Assembly (NCBI GenBank): GCA_036393295.1
Contig: DASWHF010000147.1
Location: 21,161 to 85,160 of the forward strand
DNA from: DASWHF01 sp036393295
GTDB lineage: Bacteria; Pseudomonadota; Gammaproteobacteria; Acidiferrobacterales; UBA6901
Direction of reading: 5' to 3'
DNA length: 64,000 bases
Under the pieces are notes generated by a model. That model saw nothing but the letters and a program-made list of their open reading frames with translations, was not told where the DNA came from and searched no databases. Shown piece by piece: positions 24,101 through 30,757 of this stretch. Position numbers and translations under genes: made by a program. Positions within the stretch are counted from its first letter, which is position 1. Each line of letters opens with the position of its first letter.

Positions 24101-24277
24101 CCGACCTCGACCAGCGTGACCGGCGACCCCCTGGCGTCGCCGCCGTTGCTGCCACACCCGCAGCGGCCCGATCCCGTCACCGGCGTGATGGGGCCGGCCC
24201 TGACCGCGGGATCGCCGACCTACAACGCGATTGCGGACTGGATCGCCGCCGCGCGGGGTGCGAACGGCTGCCCGTAA
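21113..24277 (+). CDS. HzsA-like triheme cytochrome lipoprotein
   Basis: The 1054-aa protein starts at the ATG 5 bases after AGGAGG and has a lipoprotein signal (AVAAC, Cys24). Residues about 50-330 look like TolB/WD40-type propeller repeats (DPEVSYDGKKLLFAM, DPAYLPDGGIVFSSNRQ, NPTVLSDGTIMFSRWD). The segment around 600-640, with LEVPANTPLALAVLD, GRAFQTHTSW and PGENVACKGCH, matches the middle domain shared with hydrazine synthase alpha subunit. Three haem c motifs are present: CKGCH (635-639), CGSCH (772-776) and CAGCH (944-948). It is therefore probably an electron-transfer or redox enzyme on the periplasmic or outer face of the outer membrane. Hydrazine synthesis itself is not implied, because no HzsBC is present. 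It heads the long riboswitch-controlled cluster. Confidence 0.82.
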   Translation: MGALISHSARYGAVAILSLAVAACSSGTSTDDSVTIEGDVPVAYVKRSIEAAGNPTDSLIFRAGGDLYIREKSSPSAPERNVTAVVTRGTGDVSDPEVSYDGKKLLFAMKCGAGTTSAPECYGPGPTPDRTWNIWEYDIEGDSLRRIIPDNAVSSLGDDVDPAYLPDGGIVFSSNRQATSFQDLGYKYLDEYEREPTIVLHTMNADDGEIKIKQISFNMSHDRNPTVLSDGTIMFSRWDHVGNRNHFTIFTVNADGTNLFIKYGAHNQENSPGDRVNSFLHPREMQDGRVMSDGMPLSGTRQGGALLVIDIGNFAEHDEPKPGTPPGAIAQYQPTSLPVPVGPRAVSENGRYTTPYPLWDGTHRALVAFTPGGRTEIVQERSLLDGSLRDVTREKHPAYGVYMYDLNKQSFRPVALPDVDANGEPINMITDPVAIMARPSVPRAGQNSAVVGPAAATGDTGRLVVKSVYDTDHRGRMGGAMLTADELAKAPIPRSAGSQNLMIPAIDNATVPCSSTDSRARYPNCDKRRFVADIARLKNPAPVDGGMPPDHRPARFVRVTKAVPQPDPSNREAIGDTDFEMQHILGYAEVEPDGSLNLEVPANTPLALAVLDAEGRAFQTHTSWLQVHPGENVACKGCHSPRAGSIAALNIGTLASADPNSALRDAGNNLIVDPDPSQQLGDTMAETRSRLDPTANPINPDDIGYRDVWTANHDMLGNPLAKGMFRSIRYDGATIGTTSYAGLPPAEMPAKINGAVVINFPEHIQPILNRRCGSCHGPGGSDQMTLDLSDSPAGTGRLASYEALVVGKPRFVNGLPDLVEVNGEIILRRLPALVNTMAGNDGRGLARSSHLIERLYGAELLANGSPNDGLAHTVPVSDPANHAALLTPSERRVLVEWVDLGGQYYNDPCRTRDANGRCTTFRAVSGLNARVFTDIVQPLMEQDCAGCHFAAGRDTNDTEPFQAKRLVLTGSEGDFNVTVSMVTDACNAANSLLLRYPTSTSVTGDPLASPPLLPHPQRPDPVTGVMGPALTAGSPTYNAIADWIAAARGANGCP

Positions 24278-24284
24278 GCGCGTC

Positions 24285-24860
24285 ATGACAGATCTGGTTC
24301 ATCGTCTGCTCGGCGGGATGGCCGTGGCGCTGGCCGCGACGGGGTGCGCGGAATCCGTCTCCGTGGGTCCGGAGACCGGTGCCGGCGTTCCCTGTCTGAG
24401 CTATTACGCCATGTGCGTCGATCGCGTCTTCCACGTCCCGCGCTCGAACCCGGGTTCCTGCTCGGGCCAGGGCGACGGCTGTCACGCGCGCGTCGACGAC
24501 GCCGCCGGGCGGACCATCGCCCAGGGTATCGGCGGGCGGTTCAAGGTCAATGCCATCCTGTTCACCTCGGGCAGCACCGGTGACGCGGCGCTGGACGAGT
24601 TGATCATGACCAAGAACTACGAAACCGCCGTCGGTATGGCAAACCTGTTCAACGTCCCGTCCAGCCTGCTGTTGACCAAGCCGCTCCAGGAGCCGGCCGG
24701 CGTCAGCCACTTGGGCGGGGCGCTGTTCGCCGATACCAGCGACGCGGACTATCAGACCATCCGCACCTGGCTCGGCAATACCGACTCGGTGCGCGGCAAT
24801 CTGGCGCCGGCGCAGGACACCGGCCTGTGCCAGGCGTTGCTGGCAACCAATCCATGTTGA
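24285..24860 (+). CDS. Small Cys-containing lipoprotein, partner of HzsA-like protein
   Basis: The 191-aa product starts 8 bases after the upstream stop and has a lipobox AATGC with Cys21. It has no recognised domain. Features are CLSYYAMCVDRVF, an unusual CSGQGDGCH arrangement (two Cys six residues apart with a following His), and Cys residues near the C-terminus (GLCQALLATNPC). The CH pair resembles half of a haem c site, but the canonical CxxCH is absent, so disulfides are as likely as haem. Tight linkage with the triheme lipoprotein suggests a subunit or accessory. The gene overlaps the start of the next one. Confidence 0.6.
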   Translation: MTDLVHRLLGGMAVALAATGCAESVSVGPETGAGVPCLSYYAMCVDRVFHVPRSNPGSCSGQGDGCHARVDDAAGRTIAQGIGGRFKVNAILFTSGSTGDAALDELIMTKNYETAVGMANLFNVPSSLLLTKPLQEPAGVSHLGGALFADTSDADYQTIRTWLGNTDSVRGNLAPAQDTGLCQALLATNPC

Positions 24861-25620
24861 GCAAGCCGATGGCGGGGCGGGCGGCGGCGGCGAAATTTTT
24901 TTTTTGCTCGCCGCGCTGTGTGTGACGTTCAATGCTGAGGCCGCGCGTGATTATCACCGCGTGCAGGTCGCCGAGGCCTACCTGGAGCTGCGCACCGGGC
25001 CGGGCGGCGGGTTTCCCGTGTATTACGTGGTCGAGCGCGGCGCCTGGCTGGAGGTCCTCAAGCGCCGCACCGACTGGTTCAAGGTGCGCGCCGCGAACGG
25101 GCGGGAAGGCTGGGTCGATCGCGCGCAGATGGAGAGTACGTTGACCGAGGCCGGCGTACCGGCGAGTTTCCGGGACGCTGTGCTGGGGGATTTTCTCTCG
25201 GATCGCTTCGAGGTGGGTTTCGCGACCGGCGCATTCGAGGGCGATACGGTGTTGGCGTTTCGTATGGGTGCAAAGCTGACCGAGAATTTCTCCGCCGAGC
25301 TGTCGACGCAGCAGGTGTCGGGCCGGTTCTCGAGCACGCGATTGACGCAGGTCAACCTGCTGGCGCATCCGTTTCCGGATTGGCGCGTTTCGCCGTTTTT
25401 CACCATCGGCGTCGGCAGGTTCCGCAACATTCCCAAGGCATCCTTGGTGAGCGCGACCGAAACCGAGGCGACCGCCGGCAACGCGGGGCTCGGCGTGCGC
25501 GTGTACGTGACGCGGCGTTTCCTGTTGCGCGGGGACTTCCGCCAACACGTCGTTCCGATCCATGACAACCGCATCGACAAGTTCAAGGATCTGACGGTCG
25601 GTGTGGGCGTGTTTTTCTAG
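24854..25620 (+). CDS. SH3b-domain outer-membrane beta-barrel protein, frame interrupted at a poly-T tract
   Basis: The body of the protein is open from TTG 24904: an SH3b domain (YLELRTGPGGGFPVYYVV, WFKVRAANGREGWVD) followed by a barrel of about 150 residues ending in VGVFF, an aromatic outer-membrane signature. The in-frame TTG start leaves no positively charged signal start. One frame away, ATG 24854 (overlapping the upstream stop) reads MLSKPMAGRAAAAKFFF. If one base is added to the ten-T run at 24896-24905, or the ribosome slips back one base there, this joins LLAALCVTFNAEAA to give a perfect Sec signal peptide. The gene is thus either phase-variable, expressed by slippage, or affected by a sequencing error. 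A role as an outer-membrane surface or scaffold protein is inference. Confidence 0.7.
24896..24905 (+). repeat. Ten-base T homopolymer inside a signal-peptide coding region
   Basis: Ten consecutive T bases, preceded by AAA, are by far the longest T tract in this GC-rich coding environment. Gain of one T, or loss of two, restores a full signal peptide for the SH3b-barrel protein. This is a typical site for slipped-strand mispairing or transcriptional slippage. Confidence 0.8.
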
Positions 25621-25628
25621 GCGGGGAC

Positions 25629-26291
25629 ATGAATTTGATATCCGGCTTCGGCCGTACGGCATTCGCGGCAGCGGGATTCGCGGTGGCGCTGTGGCCCATG
25701 CATCCGGCGCACGCCCAGGATCCCGATGCGCCAACGCATTCCGGTCAGGTCATCGAGCCGCAGCTCGAGCGCCGGACGATCCAGGTGCCGCGCATCGATA
25801 CCGAGGACTTCGAGGTCGGCGCCTACGCGGGGATCCTGAGCGTCGAGGACTTCGGTTCGAAGTCCGTCGTGGGCGCGCGCCTCGCCTACCATGTCACGGA
25901 GACGTTCTTTATCGAGGGCGTCTACGGCAAGTCGAGCGTGTCGGATGAGAACTATGCGCAGAAGGCGCTGCCGGTGTTCAGCCAGCGCGAGGTCGACCTG
26001 ACCTACTACAACATCTCGCTGGGGATCAACTTGCTTCCGGGCGAGATATTTATCACGGACAACTGGACCCTGGCCAGCGCGTTCTACGTGATCGGCGGGA
26101 TCGGCAACACGAATTTCGACCGGGAGGACCGGTCGACCATCAATCTGGGTGTCGGTCTGCGGATCCTGCTGACCGACTGGTTCGCGGTGCATTTCGACAT
26201 GCGTGACCATGTCTGGGAGTCCGACCTGCTCGGCACCAACAAGTTTACCCACAACTTCGAGATGCACGGCGGGTTGACGGTCTTTTTCTAG
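25629..26291 (+). CDS. Outer-membrane beta-barrel protein (OMP_myx_plus-like)
   Basis: The 220-aa product has a Sec signal (AAAGFAVALWPMHPAHAQ) and a predicted small barrel: alternating strands such as FEVGAYAGILSVEDFGSKSVVGARL, TETFFIEGVYGKS, DLTYYNISLGINLLPG and a C-terminal LTVFF. A short region before the barrel (QLERRTIQVPRIDTEDFEVGAYAG) resembles the outer-membrane barrel family found widely in myxobacteria and scattered gammaproteobacteria. It follows the SH3b-barrel gene by 8 bases and precedes tlpA by 7. It probably forms the outer-membrane part of the complex encoded here; a structural partner role is inference. Confidence 0.72.
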   Translation: MNLISGFGRTAFAAAGFAVALWPMHPAHAQDPDAPTHSGQVIEPQLERRTIQVPRIDTEDFEVGAYAGILSVEDFGSKSVVGARLAYHVTETFFIEGVYGKSSVSDENYAQKALPVFSQREVDLTYYNISLGINLLPGEIFITDNWTLASAFYVIGGIGNTNFDREDRSTINLGVGLRILLTDWFAVHFDMRDHVWESDLLGTNKFTHNFEMHGGLTVFF

Positions 26292-26298
26292 ACGACGG

Positions 26299-26829
26299 AT
26301 GACGGGGCGCATGAGCATGGGTTTCAAAACAATACCGAGGGGACTGGCCGGCCTGGCGATGGCCATCGTGATGCTGGCGGCCGGCGAGGCGGCGGCGAAG
26401 GACCTGCTCGGTGCCCCGGCGCCGGAATTCACCTTGCGCAGTCTGGCGGGCAGCAACCTCAGCCTGCGCGAGCAGCGCGGCCGGGTGGTGATGATCAATT
26501 TCTGGGCGACATGGTGCGGGCCCTGCCGGCAGGAGATGCCGCTGCTCGATCAGATGTATCGCCGTTACCGGGATATGGGATTCGTTCTCATGGGCATCAA
26601 CGTCGAGGACGATGCACGCAAGGCCGGCGACATGGCCCGGGCGCTCGGCGTTCGCTACCCGGTCCTGTTCGACACGAAGAAGGCGGCGAGCAAGGCCTAT
26701 GGGGTCAGCGCGATGCCGACCACCGTGCTGCTGGATCGCGACGGGCGGGTGCGTTATCTCCACAAGGGCTACCGCCCCGGTTACGAGCGGACCTACCACG
26801 CTCAGATCCGCGAGCTACTGAAGGAGTAA
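26299..26829 (+). CDS. TlpA/ResA-family thioredoxin, exported
   Basis: The 176-aa protein has an N-terminal signal or anchor (LAGLAMAIVMLAAGEAAA) followed by a TlpA-like thioredoxin fold (PAPEFTLRSL, FWATWCGPCRQEMP with the WCGPC active site, GVSAMPTTVLLDRDG with the cis-Pro). Such proteins reduce disulfides in periplasmic partners, often cysteines of apo-cytochrome c or other Cys-rich proteins. Here the obvious candidates are the triheme protein and the DUF4266 lipoprotein. ATG codons at 26311 and 26317 are alternative starts. The gene is 7 bases after the barrel gene and 5 bases before DUF4266. Confidence 0.88.
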   Translation: MTGRMSMGFKTIPRGLAGLAMAIVMLAAGEAAAKDLLGAPAPEFTLRSLAGSNLSLREQRGRVVMINFWATWCGPCRQEMPLLDQMYRRYRDMGFVLMGINVEDDARKAGDMARALGVRYPVLFDTKKAASKAYGVSAMPTTVLLDRDGRVRYLHKGYRPGYERTYHAQIRELLKE

Positions 26830-26834
26830 CGGCC

Positions 26835-27071
26835 ATGACGACAAGACAACGCCTTTCGGCAACGCTGGCGGTGCTTACGGTGGCTCTCGCGATAGGCGGC
26901 TGCGCTTCGGAACCCTGGGTAATGCCTTACGAGCGAGAATATTTGGCGGATCCCATCATGAGCTTTTCGCGCGATCCGTTGTACAGCAAGCATCTCCAGC
27001 ACGTATTCGATACGCGCGAGGCGGCACGGGGGGCGGGGATGGCGCAGGGGGTGGGTTGTGGGTGCAACTGA
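26835..27071 (+). CDS. DUF4266 small lipoprotein with C-terminal GCGCN
   Basis: The 78-aa product has a lipobox AIGGC (Cys23), then CASEPWVMPYEREYLADPIM, RDPLYSKHLQHVFDTREAA and a Gly-rich end GVGCGCN, the hallmark of DUF4266. AAGGAG lies 8 bases before the ATG. The family has no known function. It is usually found beside DUF3570, a TlpA-type thioredoxin and ApbE, exactly the set present here. The invariant C-x-C at the extreme C-terminus suggests a metal ligand, a modification site or a disulfide handled by the TlpA protein; that is inference. Confidence 0.85.
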   Translation: MTTRQRLSATLAVLTVALAIGGCASEPWVMPYEREYLADPIMSFSRDPLYSKHLQHVFDTREAARGAGMAQGVGCGCN

Positions 27072-27095
27072 GCGTGGCCGGCACGGCATCGCGCC

Positions 27096-28250
27096 ATGAA
27101 GGGTTTCGCCGGCATGCGGGTTGCTGCGACGCTCGGGCCGCGTATCGCCCCGACATGCGTGCTGGCGCTGCTGGGCTGCCTGGTCGCGACCGTCGCGCAT
27201 TCGGCGGTGCTGCCCGAGGAACGTGCGGACCTGATGTACCACTATTACCAGGGCGGCGGCGTCAAGGTGGCGGGGCCGGCGTTGCTGGTGCGTAAGGGGT
27301 ACCAGGAAAAGGTCTCGCTGTCGGCCTCCTATTATGTCGACAATGTCAGCAGCGCGTCGATCGACGTGATCACCACCGCCAGTCCCTACCGTGAGAAGCG
27401 CGACGAATACAGCGCGTCGATCGATTATCTGCATCGCAGCACCTTGCTGGGGCTGTCGTTCACGACGAGCGACGAGCCGGATTATACCGCGGAGGCGCTC
27501 GGCTTGAGTTTCGCGCAGGAGATGTTCGGCAGCATGACGACGTTCAGTCTCGGCTATGTCATCGGCAGGGACCGGGTGTTCAGCAGCACCGACAACTCGT
27601 TCGCCGACCGCGTCGATCGTTATCAGTTTCAGCTCGGGTGGTCGCAGGTCGTCACGAAGACCTTTGTCGTCACCGTGAACTTCGAAGCGATCGACGAGGA
27701 CGGGTATCTCAACAGCCCGTACCGCGCGGCGCTGATCGTCGGCGCGCCGGTGCCGGAGCAGTACCCGCGCGTGCGTACCAGTCAGGCGCTCGCCGTCCGG
27801 GCCAAGAAGGCCTGGCGGTACGAGCGGCGCGGATGGAATGCCGCCCTGTTGGGCGAATACCGCTTTTTCCGCGACAACTGGGAGATCGACGCGACGACGC
27901 TGGGCCTGGGCTACGAGCAGTACCTCGGGCGTCGATGGTTGGGCGATCTGCACTATCGTTACTACACGCAGTCGCGCGCTTCCTTTTATAGCGATGACTT
28001 CACCGCCGCCCAGACCTTCATGGCGCGCGACAAGGAGTTGAGCACGTTCAAGAGCCACACCGTCGGCGGAAAGCTCAGCTACGTGATGTTCGACCGGCGC
28101 CGGGAGGGCGGCGAGCCGCTGCGTTCCAGCGTCAATCTGTCATACGATTACATGAAGTTCGATTACGATGATTTTACCGATATCCGCACCGGTCGGCCCT
28201 ATTCGTTCGGCGCCAACGTGGTGCAGCTGTTTCTGTCAGTGTGGTATTGA
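27096..28250 (+). CDS. DUF3570 outer-membrane beta-barrel protein
   Basis: The 384-aa protein has a signal peptide (VLALLGCLVATVAHS) and begins its mature part with LPEERADLMYHYYQGGGVKVAGPALLVRK, characteristic of DUF3570. Repeated amphipathic strands (KVSLSASYYVDNVSSAS, FTTSDEPDYTAEALGLSF, FQLGWSQVV, LGLGYEQYLGRRW) and a terminal SVWY fit a 14-18-stranded barrel. It follows DUF4266 by 24 bases. Family function is unknown; a conduit or export pore for the DUF4266 lipoprotein is a reasonable guess. It is the last gene of the redox half before the TPR/ExbB half, only 36 bases away. Confidence 0.85.
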   Translation: MKGFAGMRVAATLGPRIAPTCVLALLGCLVATVAHSAVLPEERADLMYHYYQGGGVKVAGPALLVRKGYQEKVSLSASYYVDNVSSASIDVITTASPYREKRDEYSASIDYLHRSTLLGLSFTTSDEPDYTAEALGLSFAQEMFGSMTTFSLGYVIGRDRVFSSTDNSFADRVDRYQFQLGWSQVVTKTFVVTVNFEAIDEDGYLNSPYRAALIVGAPVPEQYPRVRTSQALAVRAKKAWRYERRGWNAALLGEYRFFRDNWEIDATTLGLGYEQYLGRRWLGDLHYRYYTQSRASFYSDDFTAAQTFMARDKELSTFKSHTVGGKLSYVMFDRRREGGEPLRSSVNLSYDYMKFDYDDFTDIRTGRPYSFGANVVQLFLSVWY

Positions 28251-28286
28251 GCGTGTCAGTGCCGACACGCGGAACCTAGCGGGGTA

Positions 28287-28856
28287 ATGGTGGTGGTTGG
28301 GAACACGAAACGGTGGATACAGGGTTTGGCGGCGCTGGTAGTTGCGCCCCTGCTGCACGTAGCGGCGGCGACGGCCGCCGATCCGGTGGACGGCGGACGC
28401 GACGGCTTCCAACCCCTCGACCGTCGGGTGCAGGCGCTGAAGGAGGAGGTCATGGAGCTGAACCGCGATCTCTTCATCCTGGAAGAGGAGCTGCTGTTTC
28501 CGGCCTCCACCCAGGTGGCGGTGTTTCTGTCCCTGGACGTCGGGGAGTTCTTCAAGCTCGATTCCGTTCAGCTCAAGATCGACGACAAGGTGTTGAGCAA
28601 TTACCTGTATACCGATCGGGAGATCGCGGCGCTCCGGCGCGGCGGGGTTCATCGGATCTATCTCGGCAATCTGCGCGCGGGCAAGCACGAGTTGGTGGCC
28701 TTCTTCGTCGGCCAAGGCCCGCATGGACGCGATTACCGGCGCGGCACGAAGCTGGAGTTCGAGAAATCGACGGGCGCGAAGTTCATCGAGCTGCGCATCG
28801 CCGACGTCGAACGCAAGCAGCAACCCGAGTTCGTGGTGAAGGAATGGCAGGAATAG
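28287..28856 (+). CDS. Conserved periplasmic protein, first gene of Glt-like half
   Basis: The 189-aa protein has a signal peptide (GLAALVVAPLLHVAAATAA) and a heptad-rich segment (LDRRVQALKEEVMELNRDLFILEEELLF) followed by a beta-rich domain (TQVAVFLSLDVGEFFKLDSVQLKIDDKVLSNYLYTDREIAALRRGGVHRIYLGNLRAGKH and more, in short runs). Homologues are often found at the head of TPR/ExbBD clusters but I do not know a function. The helix could pair with a TPR partner in the periplasm. The gap to the next gene is about 20 bases. Confidence 0.65.
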   Translation: MVVVGNTKRWIQGLAALVVAPLLHVAAATAADPVDGGRDGFQPLDRRVQALKEEVMELNRDLFILEEELLFPASTQVAVFLSLDVGEFFKLDSVQLKIDDKVLSNYLYTDREIAALRRGGVHRIYLGNLRAGKHELVAFFVGQGPHGRDYRRGTKLEFEKSTGAKFIELRIADVERKQQPEFVVKEWQE

Positions 28857-28876
28857 CGTCAACGCTGGGGTATGCC

Positions 28877-30757
28877 ATGATGCCCGGTCGCCGACATCGC
28901 CGGCGGTTGCCAGTTCGTCTCGGTCTGGCAACGGTCGGTTGCATGCTGTGCCTGGGCGCAGCCTGGGGCGCGCAGCGTCAGGTGGTCCAGGACCCCCACT
29001 ACGGCGAAGTCCTGTTCCATTTCTTCCAGGATCAGTACTTCACTGCCATTACGCGGCTCACGGCGGCGCAGAAACAAGAGCGCGTGCCGCACCACCGTGA
29101 CGAGGCCGAGCTGCTGCGCGGCGGCATGTATCTGTCTTACGGCCTGCATCTCGAGGCCGGGCGCGTCTTCGCGGCCCTGATCGACCGCGGCGCGCCGCCG
29201 GCGGTGCGCGATCGCGCCTGGTTCTATCTGGCGAAGATCCGCTATCAGCGCGGTTATCTGGCCGAGGCGGCCGACGCCGTCGCGCGCGTCCAGGGCCGGC
29301 TGCCGGCCGAGCTGCAGGACGAGCGCGCCGTGCTGCACTCGAACATCCTCATCGCACAGAAGCGCTATCCGGAGGCGATCGTCCTGCTCAGGGAATTCCG
29401 CGGCAGCCCCGAGTGGGCAGCCTACGGCCGCTACAACCTGGGCGTGGCGCTCGCCCGGATCGGCAAGCTCGAGGACGCGGTCGAGCTGCTCGGCCAGGTC
29501 GGCGCCCTGCGCGCCGGCAGCGAGGAGCTGCAGGCGCTGCGCGACAAGGCCAATGTCGCGCTCGGCTTCCTGTTCCTCCAGCAGGAGCAGCCGTCGCGCG
29601 CCAAGGCCCATCTGCAGGAGGTGCGCGTCAGCGGCCTGATGTCCAACAAGGCGCTGCTCGGCGCCGGCTGGGCGCTGTCGTCCGAGCTACGTTATCGCGA
29701 GGCGCTGACGCCGTGGCTGGCGCTGCGCGGGCGCAATGTGCTGGACTCCGCGGTGCAGGAATCGCTGCTGGCCGTGCCCTATGCCTTCGGCGAGCTCGGG
29801 GACTACAAGCAGGCGCTGGCGCACTACGAGCAGGCGATCGCGATCTACCACCGCGAGCACGAGCGCCTGGCGGCATCGATCCAGGCGATCCGCAACGGCC
29901 GGATGATCGAGAACATTCTGGGCCAGGACCCGGGCGACGAGATGGGCTGGTTCTGGCAGATGCGCGCGTTGCCGGACGCGCCCGAGAGCCGCTACCTGCT
30001 GCTGCTGATGGCCGGCCACGACTTCCAGGAGGCGACCAAGAATTACCGCGACGTCCGCTTCCTGCTCCACAACCTCGACGCCTGGGCGGAGAACATCGGC
30101 GCCTACGAGCTGATGCTTGCGAACCGCCGCGCGGCCTATCACGAGCGCCTGCCGCGCGTGCTGCACGGCCTGCGCCAGGCCGACGCCCGGGACTTCCGGC
30201 CGCGGCGCGACGCGCTGGCGGCGGAGCTCGAACGCGTCGCGGCCGAGGACGACGTCTACGCGCTGGTCACGGACAAGGAGCGCGAGCTGCTCGCGCGCCT
30301 CACGCGCGCCGAGGCGACGCTCACGCGGCTCGGGCCGCGCGCGGACCTCGCGGCGGCGCGCGAGAAATACCGCGTGCTGCGCGGCGTGTTCCTGTGGCAG
30401 CTCAACGAGGAGTTCATGCCGCGCCTGTGGGCGGCCAACCGCGAGCTGCGCGCCCTCGACCGCGCGCTCGAGGACGCGGCGCGCCGGCGCGCGGCGGTGG
30501 ACGCGGCGCGCGAGACCGGCGCGCGCGGCGTCGAGGGCTACGACGAGCGCATTGCGCAGGCGCGCGAGCGCATCCAGCGCCTGCAGTCGGAGCTGGTGGT
30601 CGCGGGCCTGCAGCAGGAGCAGTACCTGCAGGAGCTGGCGGTCGCCGAGCTCGAGCGCCAGCAGCAGCGCATCGGCGTCTACATCACCCAGGCGCGCTTC
30701 GCGGTCGCGCAGATCTACGATCAGGCCGCGGCGCGCGGCGCGGAGCCGGCCGAATGA
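28877..30757 (+). CDS. Periplasmic TPR and coiled-coil protein (Glt-like)
   Basis: The 626-aa product starts at ATG 28877, giving MMPGRRHRRRLPVRL plus a clean signal peptide ending at GAAWGA. ATG 28844 inside the upstream gene is less likely. Residues about 25-350 are TPR-like repeats (AWFYLAKIRYQRGYLAEAADAV, YGRYNLGVALARIGKLEDAVELL, PYAFGELGDYKQALAHYEQAI). The remainder is long charged helices likely to form coiled coils (RIAQARERIQRLQSELVV). Its size and position before the larger TPR gene recall the TPR subunits (GltC/GltD/GltE) of the Myxococcus gliding machine core. The stop overlaps the next start (ATGA). Confidence 0.7.
   Translation: MMPGRRHRRRLPVRLGLATVGCMLCLGAAWGAQRQVVQDPHYGEVLFHFFQDQYFTAITRLTAAQKQERVPHHRDEAELLRGGMYLSYGLHLEAGRVFAALIDRGAPPAVRDRAWFYLAKIRYQRGYLAEAADAVARVQGRLPAELQDERAVLHSNILIAQKRYPEAIVLLREFRGSPEWAAYGRYNLGVALARIGKLEDAVELLGQVGALRAGSEELQALRDKANVALGFLFLQQEQPSRAKAHLQEVRVSGLMSNKALLGAGWALSSELRYREALTPWLALRGRNVLDSAVQESLLAVPYAFGELGDYKQALAHYEQAIAIYHREHERLAASIQAIRNGRMIENILGQDPGDEMGWFWQMRALPDAPESRYLLLLMAGHDFQEATKNYRDVRFLLHNLDAWAENIGAYELMLANRRAAYHERLPRVLHGLRQADARDFRPRRDALAAELERVAAEDDVYALVTDKERELLARLTRAEATLTRLGPRADLAAAREKYRVLRGVFLWQLNEEFMPRLWAANRELRALDRALEDAARRRAAVDAARETGARGVEGYDERIAQARERIQRLQSELVVAGLQQEQYLQELAVAELERQQQRIGVYITQARFAVAQIYDQAAARGAEPAE

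Noticed and set aside
21113..24277. True hydrazine synthase and anammox metabolism
   Set aside because: No HzsB/C, no hydrazine dehydrogenase and no planctomycete context; only the domain is shared.
24904..25620. SH3b-barrel protein simply starting at TTG 24904
   Set aside because: This would leave a signal peptide with no positive n-region and no ribosome site, whereas the frame just one base off gives a complete signal starting on the upstream stop codon.
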